A program made the translations under genes and the position numbers. Below the pieces are notes generated by a model. It searched no databases. It was not told where the DNA came from and saw only the letters and a list, made by a program, of their open reading frames with translations. A stretch of 64,000 bases of DNA, from NCBI GenBank assembly GCA_964036295.1, contig OZ038471.1:13534184-13598183 (forward strand). Direction: 5' to 3'. The DNA is from Plumapathes pennacea. Its lineage: Eukaryota; Cnidaria; Anthozoa; Antipatharia; Myriopathidae. This document shows, piece after piece, positions 11,454 to 23,412 of the stretch (its first letter is position 1; every line of letters starts with the position of its first letter).

Positions 11454-11795
11454 ATGTCGGCTGAGTCGTGTGAACAGTGTCAGTATCCGGTGAGTTTTTA
11501 TTGTCTTGACTGGTACTTATTTCCATCGCATACAGGGAGTATCAACAGCGACAAGGCATGTCTGAAAAACCACTTGAATAAGCAGTTCAAGATGTTCACC
11601 TACAGATACTTTAAACAAGCCATGATCAGCCAGAACAGCAAGGGACCACGCTCTGGTTCGTTAGGTCTCTACATAACTGATCGCTGTGACGTCAACACTA
11701 ATTCCAACTCAAACTCTGAGCTTCACTTACAAAGCACCAAACGGATACACCCCGGGAAGTCATGTGACGAGTACGAGGTGTTTTACCAGAAGTAG
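11454..11795 (+). CDS. possible protein fragment, 113 aa
   Basis: Reading frame from ATG 11454 to the stop at 11795. The N-terminus MSAESCEQCQYP is followed by a consensus-like donor (GTGAGT, 11490) and, 40-odd bases later, by an acceptor-like CATACAG, so the first part may be an exon rather than continuous coding. The product has scattered Cys and an Asn/Ser-rich stretch (NTNSNSNSE). I recognise no domain. It could be an exon of an unknown gene or a chance frame. Confidence 0.25.
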   Translation: MSAESCEQCQYPVSFYCLDWYLFPSHTGSINSDKACLKNHLNKQFKMFTYRYFKQAMISQNSKGPRSGSLGLYITDRCDVNTNSNSNSELHLQSTKRIHPGKSCDEYEVFYQK

Positions 11796-11889
11796 CTCAG
11801 CTGACACTGGACAAGTCTTGCCTACTTTATAGTAAACCAACCACGCAAGCGACATGCAGACACAGGTGCAGTAGATTGTCACACCAAAT

Positions 11890-12250
11890 TTGATAAATAG
11901 TCTGGTAATTTTCTTAATACTTTACAAGGAGTTATCTGTTCTAATTTGTTTCCATAAATTATGCGTTACTCGATTGCAAGTCTTGTTCATCCCGCACCCC
12001 CTCCCCCAGGGGGTATTGCAGCGGTTACTCTATTCCGAGTCGATATTTTCAAATACTGCAGTATCGGGGAAGTTGAAGTGGGAAACCACTTGTGGTGATT
12101 GAAACAGGTCGGAATTGGTAGGAAAACTACGTCAAAAAATCCTTACTCTACTCCTCTTAGTCGATTTTTTTCCGCTTTGTTTTCATTTATCTTTGCTGCC
12201 CTCGTTTTAGGTAGGCTTCGAAATAGAGTGGTGCAGGCTATATATAATTC
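11890..12250. other. gene-free stretch
   Basis: AT-rich sequence with CCCGCACCCCCTCCCCC at about 11990-12010. No supported feature. Confidence 0.45.
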
Positions 12251-12254
12251 TTAT

Positions 12255-12750
12255 ACTTATATAAACAATAAACTACTTTTGGCGAGGAAATATGCACGGA
12301 TAATTGTCCGAGGATATTATCTGTTCCGAGAAGCGAACAGTTGCCCGAGAGCGAAGCTCGAGGGCAACTGTGAGCTTCGAGGAACAGATAATGTCCAAGG
12401 ACAATTATCCGTGCATATTTCCGAAGCCAAAAGTAGTTTATTGTCTTTATTATCCTTCAACTATTTCCTCTCGCAGCGCAAATAATGGCGCAAGGACTGT
12501 GAAGCTCTTTGGTGCTTTCTGCAACTGCTTTTTCGACAAATGAATTGATGTCCTCCTCGGTAGTCATCTCGTAATGGTTTTTTGTGATTAATATTTAAAA
12601 TTGTGTTCGGATATTGTCAAAAAACAGTGATAGTTCGCCAGGCGGGGGTTATTCGCTGATAACGTCCGCTCGTGAGCGGACGTTATTCGGTCACGTGTCA
12701 CGATTCCACCAATCACGCGCGGGAGGAAATATTTGATGGGTCATAAAATT
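12255..12750. mobile_element. nested foldback MITE, second copy (left terminus missing)
   Basis: Matches the 6.5-7.3 kb element from its central palindrome to the right terminal repeat ending GATGGGTCATAAA. The outer left terminal repeat is absent. The central loop carries an extra small palindrome (GTTGCCCGAG ... CTCGAGGGCAAC) that the first copy lacks, so the two copies differ by an insertion or deletion at the palindrome tip. Confidence 0.85.
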
Positions 12751-13190
12751 TTATAATTCCCAGGGCGGAATCAAAATTATACCCTGCCTGTTTTTAAACG
12801 ACCCTCGACTTGTGTTGGTTCAAAACGGATGATTAAAACTTCCCTTTCTCCATTTCTTGCATCGCCTTGAGTTTATTACTCAGAACTTACAGAAATGGCT
12901 CCATTCGCAATAAAAGACCTTGGTGACCTGAGAGCATACAGTTGCGGTTTATATAAATATTAGTTTTCATTGTTTACTGTTGGTAAATTTTGGAAGATTC
13001 GTAGCTGGTCGCTTGCGTGCGTGTAATTAAAATAGAACACAAATAAAATAAACGTTAAACTGGACACGTTTGTATTTACTTGCATTGCTGTCAGCAAGGG
13101 ATTTTAACTAAAATATTCAGCTTGAACACAAGTAATCATATTTATTACAATTAGTTCGTTGGAAAACTAATCGACGATGCCAACATTTTG
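12751..13190. other. gene-free stretch before the satellite domain
   Basis: AT-rich, no repeat or gene recognised. Confidence 0.5.
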
Positions 13191-15005
13191 CATGTTTCAA
13201 GAGTTTTCTTATAGTCTTAGGAATGTTACCTAAAAGTTTCAAGAGTTTTCAATTTTTGGCCAAAATCGTCTAATTTTGATGGGCTATTGCCTCAGTATTT
13301 TTTTGAAATACGGTCATTTTTGGACCTTCTTAGAATCGCATGAAACTTTTAGGAAACTTTTCTGGGACTAAAATAAGACTTATTGCAACATATTTGCATA
13401 ATTTATCTTCATCCGTTGGCGAGATAAAGCAGCAAAAGCGCTTCAAACTTCGAAAGGTGCGATGTTTTATTTTAATAGTCAATGATTTGCTCTAATTTAC
13501 TTTAATATCTCACGACTCCCTGCATAACATTTTACAAAAATTATATAACAACCGTCGACATGGCCCCGGAAAGGTTTCCTGAAAGTTTCATGCAATTTTA
13601 TAAATAACCGTATAAATAACAAAATACTAAGGCTATTGCCCATCAAAATTAGCCGATTTTGGCCAAAAATTAAAAACTCTATTAAACTTTTAGGAACCCT
13701 TCCTGGGACTATAAGGGGACTTTTTGCAATAAGTTTGCTTTATTTATCTTGATCCGTTGCCGAGATAAAGCAGCAAAAGCGCTTCAAACTTCAAGGTGTG
13801 ATGTTTTAATTAGTCAATGCTTTGCTCTAATTTCTCACGACGCGCGGACTAAAAGTTTACAAAAACTATGCAAAAACCGTCGGCATAGTCCCAGGAACGT
13901 TTCCTGAAAGTTTCATGCGATTCTGAGATCGTCGAGAAATGACCGGATTTTGACAAAATACCAAGGCCATAGCACAGGGATTTTTGTCAAAAATTGAAAA
14001 CTCTTTAAACTTTCAGGAAACCTTCCTTGGACTATAACAAGACTTTTTGCAATACATTTACTTTATCTATCTTTATCCGTCGGCGAGATATTGCAGCTTA
14101 AAATTGGCTCCTTTGCTCCAAAGGTGTGATGTTTTAATTAGTGCATGATTTGCTCTAATTTGCTCTAATTTCACACGACGCGCGGGCTAAAAGTTTACAA
14201 AAACTATGCAAAAACCGTCGGCATAGCCACAGGAACGTTTCCTGAAAGTTTCATGCGATTCTGAGCTGATCGAAAAATGACCGGATTTTGACAAAATACT
14301 AAGGCTATAGCACAGGGATTTTTGTCAAAAATTGACAACTCTTGAAACTTTCAGGAAACCTTCCTTGGAGTATAACAAGACTTTTTGTAATACATTTGCT
14401 TTATCTATCTTTATCCGTTGGCGAGATATAGCAGCTTAAATTTAGCTCCTTTGCTCCAAAGGTGTGATGTTTTAATTAGCGTATGATTTGCTCTAATTTC
14501 TCACGACGCGCGGGCTAAAAGTTTACAAAAACTATGCAAAAACCGTCGGCATAGCCACAGGAACGTTTCCTGAAAGTTTCATGCGATTCTGAGCTGATCG
14601 AAAAATGACCGGATTTTGACAAGAAATACTATTCCTTGGACTATAACAAGACTTTTTGCAATACGTTTGCTTTATCTATCTTTATCCGTTGGCGAGATAT
14701 ATTAAATTTGGATCCTTTGCTCGAAAGGTGTGAAACTTTGTCAAAATCCGGTCATTTTTCGACCTTCTCAGAATCGCATGAAACTTTCAGGAAACGTTCG
14801 TGGGACTATGCTGGCGGTTTTTCCATAGCCTTGTAAACTTTTAGCCCGCGCGTCGTGAGAAATTAGAGCAAATTAGAGCAATTCATGTGCTAAATAAAAC
14901 ATAATACCTTTCGAGCAAAGTGGGTCCCCCAAATTTAAGCTGCTAAATCTCGGCAACAGATGAAAATCGATAAAGCAAATGTATTGCAAAAAGTCTTGTT
15001 ACAGT
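13190..15005 (+). repeat. ~330-bp tandem repeat, left flanking block
   Basis: About five diverged units spaced roughly 325-340 bp apart, marked by GCGGGCTAAAAGTTTAC at about 13846, 14183 and 14512. Other shared marks are GGAACGTTTCCTGAAAGTTT and TTTATCCGTTGGCGAGATA. The last part (14730-15005) is in reverse orientation. The same repeat resumes at 29.94 kb on the far side of the 816-bp array. Units share no stable reading frame, so it is non-coding satellite DNA. Confidence 0.85.
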
Positions 15006-18000
15006 CTTATGCAAAGTGTTTTACCGGAACGATGTATCTCTCAACGATGCACACAAGGAAAGAAACCACGATTAAAAAGGTCAAGTTTCCGCCGAGATAT
15101 AATCAATCGACTTTCGCTCCATAGTAAGCTCTTATAGCTCACATTTACATAATATTACGCAAGTTTCTGTTAAGCATACGTTTTCTCTACTATGTAGCGC
15201 CACTCACAGGAATCCACAAGAACGTAGACTTTTAGGAAAGAACACCTATAAGACGCTTAATGAATGACAATCAGTTTGTCGGCAAAGAATTGAGCGAGAA
15301 ACGAACTATTCGCTATTTTCGTCTTTTAGCAAAGAAAAATTTCAATGTTTTGGGCGCTCTCAATTTTATAGTTAGAACAATTTTGCGCACTACTCTACTT
15401 GTACGGAAGCAACAGACGTAAAACTTGTGTCATTCATTTAGCATATCAATAGTATTGTAACGATTTAAGGCCGGACCCTCAGGCCTGGCTGAGCCTAAAG
15501 GCCCGACCGTAACCGAGCTGACACAGCGGACCAACGACGCACACGTGAACCGGGACAAGAAGAGAGGTTTATTTAAACAATTCATCTAATTTTATATGGT
15601 TTCGGTTAATAATTAGCAGTATCCGTTTTCAGATCATGGGTCTCGTTTGCGTAATAGAAGATTACGCAATTATCTCAATGTGGCACACGTTACAGTATTC
15701 TTCTATGAAACTCTGCGTTCTTGAGGTTACTTGTGAGCGACGCTGTATAGAGGGAGAGCACGGACTTTGGCGCATTAATGAGTTGATTTTATGCGTTCCT
15801 GAGCTATAAGAGCTTAGAGAGGAAAGAAATACAAATTTGGTTATAATTTGGACGAAACGTGACCGATTTAATCGCGCATTCTTTCCTCGCACGTCTCTTT
15901 AGCTTGCCCAACGTTTTCTAAAGTCTCTTGGAAAAAATAATTTTGAGGGATACAAGACATTTTGAAAATTAAAAAGTACCAAAATTTTTTTAACCTCCAG
16001 CTACCTTTTTATCCAATTCCTATTGTTTAAAAAAACAATCGTTGTTTCTGAAGCTCTGACTGCGTCTTATGCAAAGTGCTTTACAGGAAAGATGTATCTC
16101 TCAACGATGTACACAAGGAAAGAAACCACGATTAAAAAGGTCAGGTTTCCGCCGAGATATAATCAATCTACTTTCGCTCCATAGCAAGCTCTTATAGCTC
16201 ACATTTACATAATATTACGCAAGTTTCTATTAAGTGTACGTTTTCTCTACTATGTAGCGCCACTCACAGGAAACCTCAAGAACGCAGACTTTCAGCAAAG
16301 AACACCTATAAGACGCTTAATGAACGACAATCAGTTTGTCGGCAAAGAATTGAGCGAGAAACGAACTATTCGTTATTTTCTTTTTTTAGCAAAGAAAAAT
16401 TTCAATGTTTTGGGCGCTCTCAATTGGGTAGTTAGAACAATTTTGCGCACTACTCTTCTTGTACGGAAGCAACAGGCGTAAATCTTGTGTCATTCACTTA
16501 GCATATCAGTATTATTCTTCCAACAAAGTCTGTGTTCTTGAGGTTACTTGTGAGCGACGCTGCATAGAGGGAAAGAACAGACTTTGGCGCGTTAATGAGC
16601 TGATTTTATGCGTTCCTGAGCTATAAGAGCTTAGAGTGGAGAGAAATACAATTTTGGCTATAATTTGGCCAAAACGTGACCGATTTAATCGCGGATTGTT
16701 TTCTCGCACGTCTCTTTAGCTTGCCCAACGTTTTGTAAAATCTCTTGGAAAAAATAATTTTGAGGGATATAAGAAATTTTGAAAATTAAAAAGTACCAAA
16801 ATTTTTGACCCTCCAGCTACCTTATTATCCAATTCCTATTGTTTAAAAAAACAATCGTTCTTTCTGAAGCTCTCAGTGCGCTATATGGAAAGTGCTTTAC
16901 AGTAAAGATGTATCTCTCAACGATGCACACAAAGAAAGAAACCACGATTAAAATGGTCAAGTTTCCGCCGAGATACAATCAATCAACTTTCGCTCCATAG
17001 TAAGCTCTTATAGCTCACATTTACATAATATTACGCAAGTTTCTATTAAGTGTACGTTTTCTCTACTATGTAGCGCCACTCACAGGAAACCTAAAGAACG
17101 CAGACTTTCAGCAAAGAACACCTATAAGACGCTTAATGAATGACAATCAGTTTGTCGGCAAAGAATTGAGCGAGAAACGAACTATTCGCTATTTTCGTCT
17201 TTTAGCAAAGAAAAATTTCAATGTTTTGGGCGCTCTCAATTGGGTAGTTAGAACATTTTTGCGCACTACTCTTCTTGTACGGAAGCAACAGGCCTAAAAC
17301 TTCTGTCATTCACTTAGCATATCAGTATTATTCTTCCATGCAAGTCTGCGTTCTTGAGGTCACTTGTGAGCGACGCTGCATAAAGGGAGAGAACAGACTT
17401 TGGCGCGTTAATGAGCTGATTTTATGCGTTCCTGAGGTATAAGAGCTTAGAGTGGAGAGAAATACAATTTTGGCTATACTTTGGCCAAAACGTGACCGAT
17501 TTAATCGCGGATTGTTTCCTCGCACGTCTCTTTAGCTTGCCCAACGTTTTGTAAAATCTCTTGGAAAAAATAATTTTGAGGGATATAAGAAATTTTGAAA
17601 ATTAAAGAGTACCAAAATTTTTGACCCTCCAGCTACCTTATTATCCAATTCCTATTGTTTAAAAAAACAATCGTTGTTTCTGAAGCTCTCAGTGCGCTAT
17701 ATGGAAAGTGCTTTACAGGAAAGATGTATCTCTCAACGATGCACACAAAGAAAGAAACCACGATTAAAATGGTCAAGTTTCCGCCGAGATATAATCAATC
17801 TACTTTCGCTCCATAGTAAGCTCTTATAGCTCACATTTACATAATATTACGCAAGTTTCTATTAAGTGTACGTTTTCTCTACTATGTAGCGCCACTCACA
17901 GGAAATCTCAAGAACGCAGACTTTCAGCAAAGAACACCTATAAGACGCTTAATGAACGACAATCAGTTTGTCGGCAAAGAATTGAGCGAGAAACGAACTA

Positions 18001-20345
18001 TTCGCTATTTTCTTTTTTTAGCAAAGAAAAATTTCAATGTTTTGGGCGCTCTCAATTGGGTAGTTAGAACAATTTTGCGCACTACTCTTCTTGTATGGAA
18101 GCAACAGGCGTAAACATTCTGTCAGTTACTTAGCATATTAGTATTATTCTTCCATGAAAGTCTGCGTTCTTGAGGTTACTTGTGAGCGACGCTGCATAGA
18201 GGGAGAGAACAGACTTTGGCGCGTTAATGAGCTGATTTTATGCGTTCCTGAGGTATAAGAGCTTAGAGTGGAGAGAAATACAATTTTGGCTATAATTTGG
18301 CCAAAACGTGACCGATTTAATCGCGGATTGTTTCCTCGCACGTCTCTTTAGCTTGCCCAACGTTTTCTAAAGTCTCTTGGAAAAAATAATTTTGAGGGAT
18401 ATAAGAAATTTTGAAAATTAAAAAGTACCAAAATTTTTGACCCTCCAGCTACCTTATTATCCAATTCCTATTGTTTAAAAAAACAATCGTTGTTTCTGAA
18501 GCTCTCAGTGCGCTATATGCAAAGTGCTTTACAGGAAAGATGTATCTCTCAACGATGCACACAAAGAAAGAAACCACGATTAAAATGGTCAAGTTTCCGC
18601 CGAGATATAATCAATCTACTTTCGCTCCATAGTAAGCTCTTATAGCTCACATTTACATAATATTACGCAAGTTTCTATTAAGTGTACGTTTTCTCTACTA
18701 TGTAGCGCCACTCACAGGAAACCTCAAGAACGCAGACTTTCAGCAAAGAACACCTATAAGACGCTTAATGAATGACAATCAGTTTGTCGGCAAAGAATTG
18801 AGCGAGAAACGAACTATTCGCTATTTTCGTCTTTTAGCAAAGAAAAATTTCAATGTTTTGGGCGCTCTCAATTGGGTAGTTAGAACATTTTTGCGCACTA
18901 CTCTTCTTGTACGGAAGCAACAGGCCTAAAACTTCTGTCATTCACTTAGCATATCAGTATTATTCTTCCATGCAAGTCTGCGTTCTTGAGGTCACTTGTG
19001 AGCGACGCTGCATAAAGGGAGAGAACAGACTTTGGCGCGTTAATGAGCTGATTTTATGCGTTCCTGAGGTATAAGAGCTTAGAGTGGAGAGAAATACAAT
19101 TTTGGCTATACTTTGGCCAAAACGTGACCGATTTAATCGCGGATTGTTTCCTCGCAAGTCTCTTTAGCTTGCCCAACGTTTGGTAAAATCTCTTGGAAAA
19201 AAAGAAAGGGATATAAGAAATTTTGAAAATTAAAAAGTACCAAAATTTTTGACCCTCCAGCTACCTTATTGTCCAATTCCTATTGTATAAAAAAACAATC
19301 GTTGTTTCTGAAGCTCTCAGTGCGCTATATGGAAAGTGCTTTACAGGAAAGATGTATCTCTCAACGATGCACACAAAGAAAGAAACCACGATTAAAATGG
19401 TCAAGTTTCCGCCGAGATATAATCAATCTACTTTCGCTCCATAGTAAGCTCTTATAGCTCACATTTACATAATATTACGCAAGTTTCTATTAAGTGTACG
19501 TTTTCTCTACTATGTAGCGCCACTCACAGGAAACCTCAAGAACGCAGACTTTCAGCAAAGAACACCTATAAGACGCTTAATGAACGACAATCAGTTTGTC
19601 GGCAAAGAATTGAGCGAGAAACGAACTATTCGCTATTTTCTTTTTTTAGCAAAGAAAAATTTGAATGTTTTGGGCGCTCTCAATTGGGTAGTTAGAACAA
19701 TTTTGCGCACTACTCTTCTTGTATGGAAGCAACAGGCGTAAAAATTCTGTCAGTTACTTAACATATTAGTATTATTCTTCCATGAAAGTCTGCGTTCTTG
19801 AGGTTACTTGTGAGCGACGCTGCATAGAGGGAGAGAACAGACTTTGGCGCGTTAATGAGCTGATTTTATGCGTTCCTGAGCTATAAGAGCTTAGAGTGGA
19901 GAGAAATACAATTTTGGCTATAATTTGGCCAAAACGTGACCGATTTAATCGCGGATTGTTTCCTCGCACGTCTCATTAGCTTGCCCAACGTTTATTAAAA
20001 TCTCTTGGAAAAAATAATTTTGAGGGATATAAGAAATTTTGAAAATTAAAAAGTACCAAAATTTTTGACCCTCCAGCTACCTTATTATCCAATTCCTATT
20101 GTTTAATAAAACAATCGTTGTTTCTGAAGCTCTCAGTGCGCTATATGCAAAGTGCTTTACAGGAAAGATGTATTTCTCAACTATGCACACAAGGAAAGAA
20201 ACCATGATTAAAATGGTCAAGTTTCCGCCGAGATATAATCAATCTACTTTCGCTCCATAGTAAGCTCTTATAGCTCACATTTACATAATATTACGCAAGT
20301 TTCTATTAAGTGTACGTTTTCTCTACTATGTATTGCTACTCAAAG
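15006..20345 (-). repeat. 816-bp satellite array, block 1
   Basis: Head-to-tail units with an 816-bp period, marked by GTGCTTTACAGGAAAGATG at about 16073, 16893, 17706, 18522, 19338 and 20151. The first unit (15017) is longer because of an LTR-like insertion. Adjacent units differ, but units two apart (about 17.3 and 18.96 kb; 18.1 and 19.8 kb) share private variants, giving a 1632-bp higher-order period. Each unit holds two inverted half-copies (see findings). A 65-codon frame recurring in each unit starts with GTG and is not a plausible gene. Confidence 0.95.
15456..15694. mobile_element. probable solo LTR inserted in a satellite unit
   Basis: A 239-bp segment present in only one of the satellite units. 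It begins TGTAACG and ends CGTTACA, the TG...CA short inverted repeat usual for LTRs. It is flanked by GTAT on both sides (15452-15455 and 15695-15698), consistent with a 4-bp target duplication. No internal retroelement sequence remains. Confidence 0.65.
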
Positions 20346-23300
20346 GAAAGCAAGACAAGCCGTTCATTAAGCGTCTAATAGGTGTTCTTTGCTGAAAGTC
20401 TGCGTTCTTGAGGTTTCCTGTGAGTAGCGCTACATAGTAGAGAAGACGTACACTTAATAGAAACCTGCGTAATATTATGTAAATGTGAGCTATAAGAGCT
20501 TACTATGGAGCGAAAGTAGATTGATTATATCTCGGCGGAAACTTGACCATTTTCATTGTGGTTTCTTTCTTTATGTGCATCGTTGAGAGATACATCTTTC
20601 CTGTAAAGCACTTTGCATATAGCGCACTGAGAGCTTCAGAAAGAACGATTGTTTTTTTAAACAATAGGAATTGGATAATAAGGTAGCTGGAGGGTCAAAA
20701 ATTTTGGTACTTTTTAATTTTCCAAATTTCTTATATCCCTAAAAATTATTTTTTCCATGAGATTTTACAAAACGTTGGGCAAGCTAAAGAGACGTGCGAG
20801 GAAACAATCCGCGATTAAATCGGTCACGTATTGGCCAAATTATAGCCAAAATTGTATTTCTCTCCACTCTAAGCTCTTATAGCTCAGGAACGCATTAAGT
20901 CAGCTCATTAACGCGCCAAAGTCTGTTCTCTCCCTCTATGCAGCGTCGCTCACAAGTAACCTCAAGAACGCAGACTTTCATGGAAGAATAATATTGATAT
21001 GCTAAGTAAATGACAGAGGTTTTGCGCCTGTTGCTTCCATACAAGAAGAGTAGTGCGCAAAATTGTTCTAACTACCCAATTGAGAGCGCCCAAAACATTG
21101 AAATTTTTCTTTGCTAAAAAAAGAAAATAGCGAATAGTTCGTTTCTCGCTCAATTCTTTGCCGAGAAATTGATTGTCGTTCATTAAGCGTCTTATAGGTG
21201 TTCTTTGCTGAAAGTCTGCGTTCTTGAAGTTTCCTGTGAGTGGCGCTGCATAGTAGAGAAAACGTACACTTAATAGAAACTTACGTAATATTATGTAAAT
21301 GTGAGCTATAAGAGCTTACTATGGAGCGAAAGTAGATTGATTATATCTCGGCGGAAACTTGACCATTTTAATCGTGGTTTTTTTCCTTGTGTGCATCGTT
21401 GAGAGATACATCTTTCCTGTAAAGCACTTTACATATAGCGCACTGAGAGCTTCAGAAACAACGATTGTTTTTTTAAACAATAGGAATTGGATAATAAGGT
21501 AGCTGGAGGGTCAAAAATTTTGGTACTTTTTAATTTTCCAAATTTCTTATATCCCTCAAAATTATTTTTTCCAAGAGATTCTACAAAACGTTGGGCAAGC
21601 TAAAGAGACGTGCGAGGAAACAATCCGCGCTTAAATCGGTCACGTTTTGGCCAAATTATAGCCAAAATTGTATTTCTCTCCACTCTAAGCTCTTATAGCT
21701 CAGGAACGCATAAAATCAGCTCATTAACGCGCCAAAGTCTGTTCTCTCCCTCTATGCAGCGTCGCTCACAAGTAACCTCAAGAACGCAGACTTTCATGCA
21801 AGAATAATACTGATATGCTAAGTGAATGACAGAAGTTTTACGCCTGTTGCTTCCGTACAAGAAGAGTAGTGCGCAAAATTGTTCTAACTACCTAAATGAG
21901 AGCGCCCAAAACATTGAAATTTTTCTTTGCTAAAAGACGAAAATAGCGAATAGTTCGTTTCTCGCTCAATTCTTTGCCGACAAACTGATTGTCGTTCATT
22001 AAGCGTCTTATAGGTGTTCTTTGCTGAAAGTCTGCGTTCTTGAGGTTTCCTGTGAGTGGCGCTACAAAGTAGAGAAAACGTACACTTAATAGAAACTTGC
22101 GTAATATTATGTAAATGTGAGCTATAAGAGCTTACTATGGAGCGAAAGTAGATTGATTATATCTCGGCGGAAATTTGACCATTTTAATCGTGGTTTCTTT
22201 CTTTGTGTGCATCGTAGAGAAATACATCTTTCCTGTAAAGCACTTTGCATATAGCGCACTGAGAGCTTCAGAAACAACGATTTTTTTATTAAACAATAGG
22301 AATTGGATAATAAGGTAGCTGGAGGGTCAAAAATTTTGGTACTTTTTAATTTTCAAAATTTCTTATATCCCTCAAAATTATTTTTTCCAAGAGATTTTAC
22401 AAAACGTTGGGCAAGCTAAAGAGACGTGCGAGGAAACAATCCGCGATTAAATCGGTCACGTTTTGGCCAAATTATAGCCAAAATTGTATTTCTCTCCACT
22501 CTAAGCTCTTATAGCTCAGGAACGCATAAAATCAGCTCATTAACGCGCCAAAGTCTGTTCTCTCCCTCTATGCAGCATCGCTCACAAGTAACCTTAAGAA
22601 CGCAGACTTTGATTGAAAAATAATATTGATATGCTAAGTGAATGACAGAAGTTTTACGCCTGTTGCTTCCGTACAAGAAGAGTAGTGCGCAAAATTGTTC
22701 TAACTACCCAATTGAGAGCGCCCAAAACATTGAAATTTTTCTTTGCTAAAAAAAGAAAATAGCGAATAGTTCGTTTCTCGCTCAATTCTTTGCCGACAAA
22801 CTGATTGTCGTTCATTAAGCGTCTTATAGGTGTTCTTTGCTGAAAGTCTGCGTTCTTGAGGTTTCCTGTGAGTGGCGCTACATAGTAGAGAAAACGTACA
22901 CTTAATAGAAACTTGCGTAATATTATGTAAATGTGAGCTATAAGAGCTTACTATGGAGCGAAAGGAGATTGATTGTATCTCGGCGAAAACTTGACCATTT
23001 TAATCGTGGTTTCTTTCTTTGTGTGCATCGTTGAGAGATACATCTTTTCTGTAAAGCACTTTGCATATAGCGCACTGAGAGCTTCAGAAACAACGATTGT
23101 TTTTTTAAACAATAGGAATTGGATAATAAGGTAGCTGGAGGGTCAAAAATTTTGGTACTTTTTAATTTTCAAAATTTCTTATATCCCTCAAAATTATTTT
23201 TTCCAAGAGATTTTACAAAACATTGGGCAAGCTAAGGAGACGTGCGAGGAAACAATCCGCGATTAAATCGGTCACGTTTTGGCCAAATTATAGCCAAAAT

Positions 23301-23412
23301 TGTATTTCTCTCCACTCTAAGCTCTTATACCTCAGGAACGCATAAAATCAGCGCATTAACGCGCCAAAGTCTGTTCTCTCCCTTTATGCAGCGTCGCTCA
23401 CAAGTAACCTCA
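20346..23412 (+). repeat. 816-bp satellite array, block 2 (inverted relative to block 1)
   Basis: The same satellite in opposite orientation, with unit marks (complement of GTGCTTTACAGG) near 20600, 21415, 22235 and 23050. The left junction is at about 20340-20400, after TACTCAAAGGAAAGCAAGAC. The right junction falls inside the unit's own inverted repeat at CCTCAAGAAC (about 23409). Confidence 0.93.
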
